Shown: positions 19,477 to 29,084, counted from the stretch's first letter. The stretch: DNA of 36,847 bases from Acidiphilium sp. (GCA_027449105.1 DAIDMG010000011.1:1-36847); one strand, 5' to 3'. Translations and numbers: made by a program. The notes: generated by a model not told the origin, from the sequence alone.

Positions 19477-20529
19477 GTGAAAATTTGCATCTTCGGAGCT
19501 GGCGCCATCGGCGCATTTATGGGCGTCATGCTGGAACGTGCCGGATGCGAAGTCAGCATGATCGCGCGCGGAGCTCACCTTCACACCATGCGCCAAAATG
19601 GCGTTCGTTTGTTAATGGAGAATAACGAGCATCATGCGCGCCCATTCTGCACAGACGACCCGTCAGAACTCGGCCCACAAGATTACGTCATTATCACCCT
19701 CAAGGCACACTCAATCCCTGCCGTGGTGGATCGAATTCGCCCGTTGCTTGGTCCCAACACCGCCGTCGTAACCGCGATTAACGGCATTCCTTATTGGTAT
19801 TTTTATCAAAGCGGAAGCCAATGGGATGGCACGACTCTTGAGTCCATCGACCCGGGCGGCGTTCAATGGGCAGGGTTAGGGCCGGAACGCGCCATCGGTT
19901 GCGTGGTCAATCCAGCGACGGAGGTAATCGAACCCGGCGTCATCAAGCATATTTACGGAGACAAATTCCCCATCGGCGAACCATCGGGAAACCGCACCGA
20001 CCGCATCGTTCGTCTTGCCCAAGCTATGGAAACTGCAGGATTGAAAGCCCCCATCCGTGACAACATCCGCGACGAGATTTGGCTTAAACTTTGGGGCAAT
20101 CTCTGCTTTAATCCGATCAGCGCGCTCACGGGGGCTACGCTAGATAAAATTGCACACGATCCCGAGACCCGCACACTTGCGCGTACCATGATGATGGAAG
20201 CAAAAGCGATTGGTGACCGCCTTGGCGTCCACTTCCGCGTCGATGTTGAACGTCGGATTGATGGTGCTGGTGCTGTGGTCGGGCACAAGACCTCGATGCT
20301 GCAAGACCTGGAACGCGGTCGGCCGATGGAAATCGATGCTCTGGTAACAGTCGTTCAGGAGCTCGGAGAACTCGTCGGGGTTGCAACGCCCACGATCAAC
20401 ACCGTCCTAGCCTTGGTCCGCCAGCGTGCAGAAGTCGCAGGACTGTATGAAAGGCCAGCGTCATTGGCATCTGCTTCGACATCGTCTGCAAAAGCTACAC
20501 CCGCAACCCAACCCGCTATGGCTAAATAA
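19477..20529 (+). CDS. panE2: Ketopantoate-reductase-family protein, probable oxalyl-CoA reductase
   Basis: A 350-residue NADPH-dependent reductase of the PanE/ApbA family. The Rossmann motif GAGAIGAFMG lies at the N-terminus. The C-terminal catalytic domain has the Lys in WLKLWGNLCFNPISALTG and the Glu in GRPMEIDAL. The GTG start is decided by GAGGGAGA 6 bases upstream. Family membership alone suggests 2-dehydropantoate reduction for pantothenate. In Methylobacterium extorquens, however, a PanE-like protein, PanE2, is the oxalyl-CoA reductase that makes glyoxylate. The frc and oxlT neighbours and a shared operator make that role more likely here. The last about 20 residues are an Ala/Ser/Thr-rich tail. 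Confidence 0.85.
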   Translation: MKICIFGAGAIGAFMGVMLERAGCEVSMIARGAHLHTMRQNGVRLLMENNEHHARPFCTDDPSELGPQDYVIITLKAHSIPAVVDRIRPLLGPNTAVVTAINGIPYWYFYQSGSQWDGTTLESIDPGGVQWAGLGPERAIGCVVNPATEVIEPGVIKHIYGDKFPIGEPSGNRTDRIVRLAQAMETAGLKAPIRDNIRDEIWLKLWGNLCFNPISALTGATLDKIAHDPETRTLARTMMMEAKAIGDRLGVHFRVDVERRIDGAGAVVGHKTSMLQDLERGRPMEIDALVTVVQELGELVGVATPTINTVLALVRQRAEVAGLYERPASLASASTSSAKATPATQPAMAK

Positions 20530-21460
20530 TTTCTGGTTGGCGGGAATGCCTGATGGCTCTCGACCAAATTAGATGCCGCTTTTCTCCTCCGGGCTTTCGA
20601 CCTTACGCCGAGAGACCGGAGAAAAACGGCGCTTTGGTTCTTTGTATTGAAGAAACGGACAGCTGACGCATTCGGGTGCAAACCCACAAAGCCCAACGCA
20701 GGCCAACGCGTCGGAAAATAAAACGTAACAAATTAGGTTTCCCCATGATTCAAACGTCGCCTGAGGCCTAGACGCGCATAGGTCACGTGAACCATCGCGA
20801 CTAAAGACTACTAAAGCTGTTCTTCTACCGCTCCCCGAAAATGGCTCTTCCGACTCGGCTTGCCACCTTTCCGAGCAAGCCACTCATTAATGGATAGGTT
20901 TTCTCGCACAAGGCAAATCCTAACCGGCCTCCGTTATCCCCGATACCTCTGCATGCCATCAACTGATGTCTAAAATCGCGACGCGCCGTCATCAACATCT
21001 CAAAGGGGCGCCGTTAATGACCTTGGAAACCTGTACGGGCGCGTCAGGAAATCGGTTCGGCTTTTTTATTTTCATTGCGGACGTAGCTGCGTGATCCCGG
21101 GGATCGCAAACCCTTTGCCCGTGTGCGAGAGACGAAAGTCTGGAGGATGACCACCGCGCTCAAGCCCGGCATTGCATCTAGCGCAAGAATTCGACACCAT
21201 CAGGCAAAAGCGCAGCTCATCGTACGCCGGCTTCCTGCTCCAGAAGCTTGAAACAGGCCGACCCATCCTCAGATTCCGATTTTTCATACCTACCCTTGTC
21301 CCTTCGCACCCTTCGGGTCGCTTCAATTTCTCAAAGGGATTCCAGGTCCAATATGCAAAAAAAACATTTCCCGACCTGTTGAGGATCGGGAAATGCCCTT
21401 CTAAACCATCCCAGACGTTAGGTGCTACTCGTTTGGGAAACGAGCAAATGAATGCACCCC
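20530..21460. other. Convergent interval between panE2-like gene and sucD
   Basis: About 930 bases with only short overlapping frames, none recognisable. A large imperfect dyad at 20575-20630 (GCCG...CGGC with inner TTTTCTCC/GGAGAAAA pairing) may end the panE2 transcript. The sucD terminator lies at 21357-21395. The middle (20700-21350) may be decayed coding DNA, but no parent could be identified. Confidence 0.45.
21357..21395 (-). terminator. Strong intrinsic terminator after sucD
   Basis: A perfect 10-bp stem (CATTTCCCGA / TCGGGAAATG, 11-nt loop, 21365-21395) is followed on the minus strand by eight T (21357-21364). It lies 66 bases past the sucD stop and should end the frc-to-sucD transcript. 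Confidence 0.9.
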
Positions 21461-22366
21461 TTAGCGTCGGGCAGATGAGCGTGCGGCAGGCTCACCCGAA
21501 AGAACCCGGACCATGGTCGACCCCAGAGACGCAGGACTGTCCGCAACGTGAATACCCGCTTGTTGCATCGCCTCGATCTTCGCGGCAGCGGTGTCCCTGC
21601 CACCTGAAATCACCGCACCCGCATGCCCCATCCGCCTGCCTGGCGGAGCCGTCGCACCGGCAATGAATCCTACAACCGGCTTTTTTACTTTGTTTCGAGC
21701 CAAAAATTCCGCCGCGTCGATTTCGCTCGGCCCGCCGATTTCACCGATCATGATCATGGCCTCCGTCTCGTCGTCGGCCAGAAACATTTCTAGCACTTCG
21801 ATGAAATCCAACCCTTTCACAGGGTCGCCACCAATTCCTACGCAAGTCGACTGCCCTAGACCAGCCGCCGTTGTCTGGGCAACCGCTTCATACGTCAGAG
21901 TCCCGGATCGCGACACGATGCCGATTTTGCCTCGCCGATGAATGTGGCCCGGCATTATCCCGATCTTGCAGGCATCGGGCGTGATCACGCCCGGGCAGTT
22001 TGGACCGACCAGAGTGGACTTCGATCCACAAAGTGCTCGCTTCACACGTATCATATCGAGGACAGGAATTCCTTCGGTTATGCAAACAATCAGCGGCATC
22101 TCAGCGTCTATTGCCTCGAGGATCGCATCGGCCGCAAAAGGCGGCGGTACATAAATCGCCGTCGCATTAGCTCCGGTCGCTTCTCGGGCAGCGGCCACCG
22201 TGTCAAAAACCGGCAAGTCAAGGTGGCGTGTGCCCCCCTTCCCAGGCGTCACACCACCAACCACCTTGGTACCGTAGGCGATCGCCTGCTCCGAATGGAA
22301 TGTTCCCTGCGCACCCGTGAACCCTTGGGTAATCACGCGTGTATTTTCATCGACCAGGATCGCCAT
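21461..22366 (-). CDS. sucD: Succinyl-CoA synthetase alpha subunit
   Basis: A 301-residue subunit of ADP-forming succinate-CoA ligase (EC 6.2.1.5). The CoA-binding Rossmann part is N-terminal ([19 protein letters not shown]), and the phosphorylated His248 sits in [13 protein letters not shown]. The length is normal with a slightly longer Arg/Ser-rich tail. The ATG overlaps the sucC stop (TAATG), and AAGGAGG is placed inside the sucC end, so translation is coupled. Malyl-CoA ligase subunits are related, but the SucC partner carries succinate-type motifs. No sucA/sucB lies adjacent; the neighbours are oxalate genes. Confidence 0.93.
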   Translation of the reverse strand: MAILVDENTRVITQGFTGAQGTFHSEQAIAYGTKVVGGVTPGKGGTRHLDLPVFDTVAAAREATGANATAIYVPPPFAADAILEAIDAEMPLIVCITEGIPVLDMIRVKRALCGSKSTLVGPNCPGVITPDACKIGIMPGHIHRRGKIGIVSRSGTLTYEAVAQTTAAGLGQSTCVGIGGDPVKGLDFIEVLEMFLADDETEAMIMIGEIGGPSEIDAAEFLARNKVKKPVVGFIAGATAPPGRRMGHAGAVISGGRDTAAAKIEAMQQAGIHVADSPASLGSTMVRVLSGEPAARSSARR

Positions 22367-23562
22367 TATGCAGCCTCCTTAACCGCGGCCACAATCTTTT
22401 GCGCCGCATCCGCCAAATTATCCGCCGCGATGATCGGTAATCCCGACTTCGCCAGAATGTCCTTGCCAAGCTGCACATTCGTGCCTTCGAGCCTAACGAC
22501 AAGAGGTACCGACAGCGACACTTCACGGGCCGCCGCAACAACTCCCTCGGCAATCACATCGCAACGCATGATACCACCGAAGATGTTGACCAGGATCCCT
22601 TCAACATTGGGGTCAGAAAGGATGATCTTGAATGCCGCCGTTACTCGCTCCTTGGTAGCCCCACCGCCAACGTCAAGGAAATTTGCCGGCTCGGCGCCGT
22701 AAAGCTTGATGATATCCATCGTTGCCATTGCCAAACCTGCACCATTGACCATACAGCCAATTGACCCATCAAGGGCAACGTAGTTTAAATTGTACTTTGC
22801 AGCTTCGAGCTCTTTGGGGTCTTCCTCTGACTCGTCGCGCAATTTTTCCAGATCGGGATGCCGGTACAGGGCATTGTCATCGAAACTTACCTTGGCATCG
22901 AGAGCGACGACCTCGCCGCTCCCCGTCACCACCAGCGGATTAATCTCGACAATCGAGCAATCAAGTCCAACAAACGCCGCGTACATGGCGTTAACAAACT
23001 TGGTAAAGGCCTTCTGCTGGTTCGCATCCAGGCCCAACCCGAAGGCTAAGCGGCGTGAATGGAAACCTGAGATGCCGCTCGCCGGATCCACCGCAACCCG
23101 CAAGATTTTTTCTGGATGGCGTGCAGCCACCTCCTCAATTTCCATCCCACCTTCCGTTGACGCCATAATCACGATCTCGGATTTCGAGCGATCAACCAAC
23201 AACGAGAGATAAAGTTCGCGTTTTATATCGCAGCCCGCCTCGACATAGACACGGCGCACAACGCGGCCGGCGGCCCCGGTCTGCTTGGTCACCAAGGTAT
23301 GCCCAAGCATGGCCGCAGCTGCCGCCCCTGCCTCTTCCGTGCTCCGCGCCAGCCGCACGCCGCCCTTGCCGGTAGCGTCATCCTTGAAGTGCCCTGCACC
23401 TCGCCCTCCAGCATGAATCTGCGACTTCACGACGAAGACAGGACCCGGCAGTTTTGCCGCCGCCGCCACTGCTTCCTCCGTCGTCCACGCCACGTGACCG
23501 TCCAATACCGAAACCCCGTAGGATCTCAGCAACTCCTTCGCCTGGTATTCATGGATGTTCAT
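22366..23562 (-). CDS. sucC: Succinyl-CoA synthetase beta subunit
   Basis: A 398-residue ATP-grasp subunit that carries nucleotide and succinate binding. It starts with the family signature [17 protein letters not shown]. The C-terminal half contains [27 protein letters not shown] and [22 protein letters not shown] is the succinate-CoA ligase form; malate-CoA ligase MtkA usually has AGINRCD, as I recall it, so a malyl-CoA role is less likely. The ribosome binding site is weak, with a 104-base gap from the upstream acyl-CoA synthetase gene. It may provide succinyl-CoA as CoA donor for oxalate activation, which is inference from context. Confidence 0.94.
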   Translation of the reverse strand: MNIHEYQAKELLRSYGVSVLDGHVAWTTEEAVAAAAKLPGPVFVVKSQIHAGGRGAGHFKDDATGKGGVRLARSTEEAGAAAAAMLGHTLVTKQTGAAGRVVRRVYVEAGCDIKRELYLSLLVDRSKSEIVIMASTEGGMEIEEVAARHPEKILRVAVDPASGISGFHSRRLAFGLGLDANQQKAFTKFVNAMYAAFVGLDCSIVEINPLVVTGSGEVVALDAKVSFDDNALYRHPDLEKLRDESEEDPKELEAAKYNLNYVALDGSIGCMVNGAGLAMATMDIIKLYGAEPANFLDVGGGATKERVTAAFKIILSDPNVEGILVNIFGGIMRCDVIAEGVVAAAREVSLSVPLVVRLEGTNVQLGKDILAKSGLPIIAADNLADAAQKIVAAVKEAA

Positions 23563-23666
23563 CGAATCTTGTCTTTCACCAGTTCGTTAGAACGTCGCAG
23601 GTTGCAGCGACGTGCACATGGGACGGCGCAGCATCAAATTATGCTCCGCCGCCCCGACATGAGCAA

Positions 23667-25832
23667 TCAGATCAAGCCAGCGCCACGTGCCCACTTGAAT
23701 TTGGCACCGAGCACCGCAACCGGAAGTTCGGTTGAATATGCATAGGCCGGAATTCCGTGCTGGTACAGATATTCCGCAGCTTCCTCCACCTCGACGTCAC
23801 CGGCAAGTGAAGCAACAATCGGCTTCTCAATGCCTTTGGCTCGCATTTCCTCAACAACCTCGACGATAATCTTGGCAAATACCATCGGTGGCGTAATGAT
23901 CGTGTGCCAATATCCCAGGATCAGCGCATGAATCCGCGGATCCTCCAAGCCGAGGCGAACCGTATTCTTGTAGGTTGTTGGCGGTTCACCACCGGTGATA
24001 TCTACCGGGTTGCCGGCTGCACCGAAAGGCGGAATAAACTTACGGAACGCTGCGTCCAGGTCCGTCGGCATTGTCATTAGCTTGAGATCGTTGTCTACAC
24101 AGGCATCCGACAGCAATACGCCCGATCCGCCTGCCCCCGTAATAATGACGACGTTTTCTCCTTTCGGTGTCGGCAGCTTCGGTACACCGCGCGCAAAGTC
24201 GAGCATTTCCCGCAGTGATCGGGCGCGGATGACACCCACCTGCTTGAACACGTCGTCGTAGATTTTATCATTACCTGCGAGAGCCCCAGTGTGCGAGCTT
24301 GCAGCCTTCGCGCCTGCGGCCGTACGCCCTGCCTTGAGAACAACAACCGGCTTTTTCTTCGTCACCCGTCGCGCCACCTCCGCAAAAGAACGGCCATCCT
24401 TGAGATCTTCTAGATGCTGCGCAATGATATGGGTCTCAGGATCTTCCTCGAAGAACGTCAGCAGATCATCCTCGTCAAGGTCCGACTTGTTACCAAGGCC
24501 GACGATGGCAGACACGCCCATATGGGCGGACCGGCTATATCCGATGATGGCCATACCGATGCCCCCCGACTGGGAAGACAACGCTGCATGGCCGACAACG
24601 TCGTACGGCGTGCAGAAGGTCGCGCAAAGGTGTGCCGGCAAGTAATAGAACCCGTATATGTTTGGACCCATCAGTCGGATGTTGTACTTCCGGCCTATTT
24701 CCTGAAGCTCATGCTGGCCTTCTTCGTTCCCGGTCTCGGCAAAACCCGAGGGAATAAGAACAGCGCCAGGAATCCCCTTCTCACCGCATTCCGTGAGCGC
24801 TCCCGCAACGAGTTTCGCCGGAATGGCAAAAACTGCCACATCAATGTCGCCTGGCACGTCCTTCACCGACTTATAAACCTTGTGGCCCATAATCTGGTCA
24901 GCCTTCGGGTGAATCGGATAGATTTTTCCCTGATAGCCGCCATTTACGATGTTTTTCATCACCGAATTGCCGATCTTGCCATCCTCTGCCGAAGCGCCGA
25001 TCACAGCCACTGCTTTTGGCTTCATGATCCGGTTCATCGACTTCAAGATGTCCGCTTTTGATGGCCGCGGACGGGCGGGCTTCTGCGCAAAATCCAGAAC
25101 AATACGAACGTCCGCTGCAATTGCTCCTTTGGCACTTGCGAAGACCGGATTCAAATCGAGTTCAGCGATCTCCGGAAAATCATCAACAAGATGAGAAACA
25201 CGCGAGATCATATCAGCTAGGGCCGCACGGTCCGCAGGCTCTGATCCTCGCACGCCGCGGAGCATTTCCGCGGCCTGGATACCGTCGATCATGCCCATGG
25301 ACTCTTCTTCAGTCACCGGTGCGAGCCGGAAAGTGACGTCCTTTAGCACCTCAACCAGAACGCCTCCCATACCGAAGGCAACCAGTTTACCAAAACTATC
25401 ATCTGTGACGGCGCCGATGATGACTTCCTGGCCGCCAGTCAGCATCTGCTGGACCTGAACTCCCTCGATTACAGCCTTCGCATTATATTTCTTCGCGTTC
25501 GCAATAATCGTGTCGTAGCCCCGCCGAACCTCTTCCTCCGATTTCATGCCGACGAGCACGCCACCAGCCTCGGTCTTATGAAGAATATCACGAGAAACAA
25601 TCTTGAGAACGACGGGGAAACCCATGCCCGCCGCTTGCTGCGCCGCTTGGTCTGCCGAAGTGGCGAGAGCCTCTCCGGGGACCCGAATCCCATACGCATC
25701 GCAGATCGTCTTGCCTTCCGGCGCCGTCAGAGCCGACCGGCCGTCGCGCTTGGCCTGGTCAATGACCCGGCGGACAGTGGCCTGATCACCGACCTTCTTC
25801 GCCGATTGAGTCTCAGTTGCAGTACTTGTCAT
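23667..25832 (-). CDS. NDP-forming acyl-CoA synthetase (ACD type), substrate unknown
   Basis: A 721-residue single-chain acyl-CoA synthetase (NDP-forming, acetate-CoA ligase-like). The order is a beta-like ATP-grasp part first (about 1-230, with GFPVVLKIVSRDILHKTEAGG and AELDLNPVFA), then a CoA-binding Rossmann domain (about 265-395, KAVAVIGASAEDGKIGNSV), then the ligase domains with the phospho-His514 in SSHTGALAG. The start has AGGAGG 5 bases upstream. Placed between frc and sucC, it may activate oxalate, formate or another small acid released by the pathway. The substrate cannot be read from sequence, and acetate or a longer acid remains possible. Confidence 0.85.
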   Translation of the reverse strand: MTSTATETQSAKKVGDQATVRRVIDQAKRDGRSALTAPEGKTICDAYGIRVPGEALATSADQAAQQAAGMGFPVVLKIVSRDILHKTEAGGVLVGMKSEEEVRRGYDTIIANAKKYNAKAVIEGVQVQQMLTGGQEVIIGAVTDDSFGKLVAFGMGGVLVEVLKDVTFRLAPVTEEESMGMIDGIQAAEMLRGVRGSEPADRAALADMISRVSHLVDDFPEIAELDLNPVFASAKGAIAADVRIVLDFAQKPARPRPSKADILKSMNRIMKPKAVAVIGASAEDGKIGNSVMKNIVNGGYQGKIYPIHPKADQIMGHKVYKSVKDVPGDIDVAVFAIPAKLVAGALTECGEKGIPGAVLIPSGFAETGNEEGQHELQEIGRKYNIRLMGPNIYGFYYLPAHLCATFCTPYDVVGHAALSSQSGGIGMAIIGYSRSAHMGVSAIVGLGNKSDLDEDDLLTFFEEDPETHIIAQHLEDLKDGRSFAEVARRVTKKKPVVVLKAGRTAAGAKAASSHTGALAGNDKIYDDVFKQVGVIRARSLREMLDFARGVPKLPTPKGENVVIITGAGGSGVLLSDACVDNDLKLMTMPTDLDAAFRKFIPPFGAAGNPVDITGGEPPTTYKNTVRLGLEDPRIHALILGYWHTIITPPMVFAKIIVEVVEEMRAKGIEKPIVASLAGDVEVEEAAEYLYQHGIPAYAYSTELPVAVLGAKFKWARGAGLI

Positions 25833-25953
25833 GTAATCCTCCTGGAAGATTGCGCGCTATCGCTATCGGGGCGGAGACATCCCACCGCCCCGATCAATAC
25901 CCATCTATTTCGCAGCCCCGGAGCCAGCCACGCGGACTGGCCCGGCCTAAATC

Positions 25954-27228
25954 TTATTCCGCCGCTGCCGACGTTGCCCCCCCAAGCGCGCCGGATTCGA
26001 TCGCTTCCCGAATGGCCCGCTCGTCAAACTTCAATACGTTACGAAGAATGTCGTCATTATGTTCACCAAGCAGCGGCGCACGCGTTACCTCGGTTACGCT
26101 GTCCGACAGCTTGATCGGATTACCAACGGTGAGATAGCGCCCGCGCACCGGATGATCAACCTCGACAATGGTTCCGGTCTCGCGCAAAGCTTGGTCTTCG
26201 GCGATCTCCTTCATCGACAAGATCGGGCCGCATGGAATGTCATATTTGTTGGCAGCGTCCATGACTTCCCATTTCGTCTTGGTCATGGTCCATTTTTCAA
26301 TAGTAGCGAAGATCTCCATAAGACGCGGCAAACGCGCATCTGGCGTCGCGTAATTGGGATCGGTGACCCATTCTGGCTTGCCAATGACTTCGCAAACCCC
26401 CTTCCAGACCTGCGCCTGCGTGATGAAATACACATAGGCGTTGGGATCAGTTTCCCACCCTTTGCATTTCAAAATCCAGCCAGGCTGGCCGCCACCCGAT
26501 GCATTGCCGGCGCGGGGCACCGCATCACCGAATTTACCATTCGGGTACTGCGGGTATTCCTTCAGAGGACCGTGAGCAAGACGCTGTTGGTCGCGCAGTT
26601 TCACGCGGCAGAGATTGAGCACGCCATCCTGCATTGCGGCAAGCACCTTCTGGCCCCGCCCTGTCTTCTCGCGCTGAAACAGGGCCGTGACAATACCAAG
26701 GGCGAGATGCAGACCCGTGCCGCTATCGCCGATCTGCGCACCGGTTACCACCGGCGGGCCATCATCGAACCCCGTGGTCGACGCCGATCCACCGGCACAT
26801 TGCGCGATATTCTCATACACCTTGTAGTCCTCGAATGGACCGGGGCCAAACCCTTTGATTGACGCAAGGATAATACGGGGGTTGATTTCCTGGATGCGCT
26901 CCCAGGTCAGACCCATACGGTCCATGACTCCCGGCGCAAAATTCTCAACCATAATGTCACAGATCTTGATCAGCTCCTCGAGAATCTCGAGGCCCTTCTT
27001 GTTTTTTGAGTCCAACGTCAGCGACCGCTTGTTGCCATTAAGCATCGTGAAGTAGAGACTGTCGGCATTCGCCACGTCACGTAGCTGGCCACGTGTAATA
27101 TCGCCAACTCCCGGACGTTCAATTTTGATTACGTCAGCGCCAAAATACCCCAACAGCTGCGTACACGTTGGTCCAGATTGGACGTGTGTAAAATCCAGAA
27201 CCCGAACACCTTCTAGAGCTTTAACCAT
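25954..27228 (-). CDS. frc: Formyl-CoA:oxalate CoA-transferase
   Basis: A 424-residue class III (CaiB/BaiF) CoA-transferase (EC 2.8.3.16) moving CoA to oxalate. The nucleophilic Asp168 lies in [12 protein letters not shown], equivalent to Asp169 of Oxalobacter FRC. Gln17 (HVQSGP) and the glycine loop GGGQPGW are kept. Residue 48 is Gln (TRGQLRD), as in E. coli YfdW rather than Trp as in FRC, and the stretch [16 protein letters not shown] also looks YfdW-like. The true start is the ATG at 27228, where GGAGGAAGTC precedes it; two upstream in-frame ATG/GTG codons lack this. It is first in a four-gene set with the acyl-CoA synthetase, sucC and sucD. Confidence 0.94.
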   Translation of the reverse strand: MVKALEGVRVLDFTHVQSGPTCTQLLGYFGADVIKIERPGVGDITRGQLRDVANADSLYFTMLNGNKRSLTLDSKNKKGLEILEELIKICDIMVENFAPGVMDRMGLTWERIQEINPRIILASIKGFGPGPFEDYKVYENIAQCAGGSASTTGFDDGPPVVTGAQIGDSGTGLHLALGIVTALFQREKTGRGQKVLAAMQDGVLNLCRVKLRDQQRLAHGPLKEYPQYPNGKFGDAVPRAGNASGGGQPGWILKCKGWETDPNAYVYFITQAQVWKGVCEVIGKPEWVTDPNYATPDARLPRLMEIFATIEKWTMTKTKWEVMDAANKYDIPCGPILSMKEIAEDQALRETGTIVEVDHPVRGRYLTVGNPIKLSDSVTEVTRAPLLGEHNDDILRNVLKFDERAIREAIESGALGGATSAAAE

Positions 27229-27728
27229 GACTTCCTCCATCAACGGCGATGAGGCGCTTCCGACACATCAACGAATACTGTCGCCACCACATCTTGTGTT
27301 TATGCCCACCTACCTAAAAGTCTTTTGCGCCGGGCACCCGGCGCAAACCGCACAACCTCGCCCAGTCTTTGCAACAACCAGCCGAGCAATGCACTCGACG
27401 CTCCTCGCACCCCTTCATAGCACCAGTGCGACCGAGCCGCTTCCATATCCATGGATACGCCGCGCGCCAAGAGCAAAAATGACACCTCTCCCCTGTTCAG
27501 CGGAGAGCCAAGCCACAGCGCACCCCATCCACCGCAAGGTGGTTTGCCTGCCAACCATTACAAGCCAGCGCACCGGGCCACGCCGCGGCAGCAGCACCGC
27601 CGGTCTTCCTGGTCATGATGGTCGCGTGCGCCAACATTCCGGGTTCAATCGCCAATCGTCACTTTGAGCGGCGGCGAAGAATGTTTTTCGATGGCATGCC
27701 ATCGATCGCCGCTCATCGTGATCTGCCT
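27229..27728. other. 500-base leader between gntR and frc
   Basis: No gene is supported here. Two strong dyads stand out: an 18-bp perfect palindrome TCGATGGCATGCCATCGA at 27688-27705, just past the gntR stop, and a 10-bp GC-rich hairpin at 27324-27347 (TTTGCGCCGG, GCAC, CCGGCGCAAA) about 95 bases before frc. The second is followed on the minus strand by AAGACTTTT, a poor T-run. No copy of the GTATA-N3-TATRC operator occurs. Confidence 0.6.
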
Positions 27729-28460
27729 CTATCTCGAGCGCCGCACATCGCTCGCACTTTGAAAATGATCAAGAAAATCGCCGTACTTCTCGATATGCGC
27801 CGCAAGCCCCAACGTATGCTCTCGTACCTTCGCCGCAGCCAGATCCGGATCTCTCGCCTCCAGAGCTGATATAATATTCATATGATCGACCACCGATCTT
27901 TTCGCACGATCGCCTTGACGCATCGCAGTAGACCGGATCGCTCGCATATGAATGAACAGGTTGTCGATCATTTCAACCATGAGCTCGCAACCACTCATTC
28001 GAACGATCGTACGGTGAAACGACATATTCGATTGGGAATACTCGTCAACAAACTCACTGGGGTCCTTCTTGAATTCCGCAACGACGCGCAATTCCGCGAG
28101 ATCCTCATCGGTCGCCCGCTCGCAAGCGAAACGGGCAGCAGCACTTTCGAGGGCTGACCAAACCATGATCATCTCGATAATCTCACGCTTGTTCTTGCGG
28201 ACAATGTAAATGCCACGGCGCGGCACCGATCGAACGAACCCTTCCTGCTCGAGGAGACTTAAGGCTTCACGTATGGGTGTTCGGCTGACTCCCAGATCGC
28301 GCGACAATTGGCGCTCGTCCAGCCGAACTTCTTCCGGATGGCCGTAAATATCCAATGCGGTAATCGCGCGCTTGATCGCATCGCTAGCTAACCTCCGAAG
28401 CCCGACATTCGCTTCAAGCGGCCGTACGTTGATTTGTGGTAGTTTTTTTATAGGTTCCAT
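27729..28460 (-). CDS. GntR-family transcriptional regulator (FadR/FCD subfamily)
   Basis: A 243-residue DNA-binding regulator. A winged helix-turn-helix occupies about residues 20-90 (RQLSRDLGVSRTPIREALSLLEQEGFV then RGIYIV), followed by an all-helical FCD ligand domain (about 100-225) with metal/ligand-binding histidines in FHRTI, DHMNII and REHTLG. Such regulators sense organic acids. The start at 28460 (MEPIKKL) is chosen because the predicted promoter at 28519-28547 would place the transcript start downstream of the ATG at 28523. Its own promoter holds a GTATA-N3-TATRC-type site, so autoregulation is likely; oxalate, glyoxylate or a CoA ester could be the effector. Confidence 0.88.
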   Translation of the reverse strand: MEPIKKLPQINVRPLEANVGLRRLASDAIKRAITALDIYGHPEEVRLDERQLSRDLGVSRTPIREALSLLEQEGFVRSVPRRGIYIVRKNKREIIEMIMVWSALESAAARFACERATDEDLAELRVVAEFKKDPSEFVDEYSQSNMSFHRTIVRMSGCELMVEMIDNLFIHMRAIRSTAMRQGDRAKRSVVDHMNIISALEARDPDLAAAKVREHTLGLAAHIEKYGDFLDHFQSASDVRRSR

Positions 28461-28518
28461 CGGCGCTAACCCTGTGACGGCAATTTCAGCCTGGGCTGGT
28501 GTGTTTTTGATGGAATCT

Positions 28519-28547
28519 TGCATATCATATACTAGGAGATCTAACAA
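28519..28547 (-). promoter_or_regulatory. gntR promoter with GTATA-N3-TATRC operator
   Basis: On the minus strand TTGTTA (28542-28547) is followed after 17 bases by TATGCA (28519-28524). The dyad GTATA-TGA-TATGC (28520-28532) overlaps the -10 box and begins 9 bases after the -35 box. The CBS promoter has exactly the same spacing. The -35 box is weaker than in the other two copies. Confidence 0.5.
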
Positions 28548-28655
28548 TAAAACCGTGATTACCAACCGGAACAATTTGCTTGAACAGCGCCGTCATGCTC
28601 AGGTAATCGATCACGCCCCAGCGTCTTTCACCTCGCAGAGAGAACCGCAGAAACG

Positions 28656-29084
28656 TCAACTCGCTTGCTCCACTTCGGCAACAGCAGATCCCGATGACGA
28701 AAAGGAAGCCAGTTCGTCAGCACTAATGATCCCAACAGCCTGCTCACGATCCATTACAAGAACGTGCCGCGCCGACCGCGAACGCATCAGCGCCATCGCC
28801 GCTTCGAGAGACTCGTTCTTGTCACAGATAACGAGCTGGCTCCTCACCGACCGGGAAATCGGCTCAACCAGCGCAGCCCTGCCGCGGCGCCGGAGGGCGG
28901 CGTCAACGTCGGCTTGGGTTACAAGCCCCAGAACCGAGACACCTTCGGTCGCACAATGATCCGTGGCAAGAACCGCCTCGACCTTTTCCGTGCGCATACG
29001 CTCGACGGCAACACGAAGCGCCGCCGTCATCGGCGCACTAACCATTCTCGATCCCACAGTTCGGAGCACGGATTCGACGTTCAT
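28656..29084 (-). CDS. CBS-domain pair protein
   Basis: A 142-residue protein made almost wholly of two CBS domains (about residues 1-62 and 68-125; second-domain motif RHVLVMDREQAVGIISADEL). CBS pairs bind adenine nucleotides or related ligands and act as energy or CoA/nucleotide sensors. No effector domain is attached, so it must act through a partner. The ATG at 29084 is preferred over a TTG at 29120 because the protein domain begins there and the predicted transcript start leaves a 44-base leader. It has its own promoter with a regulon operator and lies between oxlT and gntR. Confidence 0.8.
   Translation of the reverse strand: MNVESVLRTVGSRMVSAPMTAALRVAVERMRTEKVEAVLATDHCATEGVSVLGLVTQADVDAALRRRGRAALVEPISRSVRSQLVICDKNESLEAAMALMRSRSARHVLVMDREQAVGIISADELASFSSSGSAVAEVEQAS

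Noticed and set aside
20569-20883. Minus-strand 104-residue frame rich in Cys as a small protein gene
   Set aside because: No ribosome binding site or recognisable domain, and it overlaps the proposed panE2 terminator dyad. It is most likely chance.
22366-23562. sucC/sucD as malate-CoA ligase (mtkA/mtkB) of a serine cycle
   Set aside because: The beta subunit carries GGIMRCD, the succinate-CoA ligase form, rather than the AGINRCD recalled for MtkA. A malyl-CoA lyase or other serine-cycle genes are not present nearby.
28461-28574. Longer GntR start at the TTG at 28574 or the ATG at 28523
   Set aside because: The TTG extension is hydrophobic and unlike the family. The ATG at 28523 lies within the predicted -10 region, without a Shine-Dalgarno sequence.
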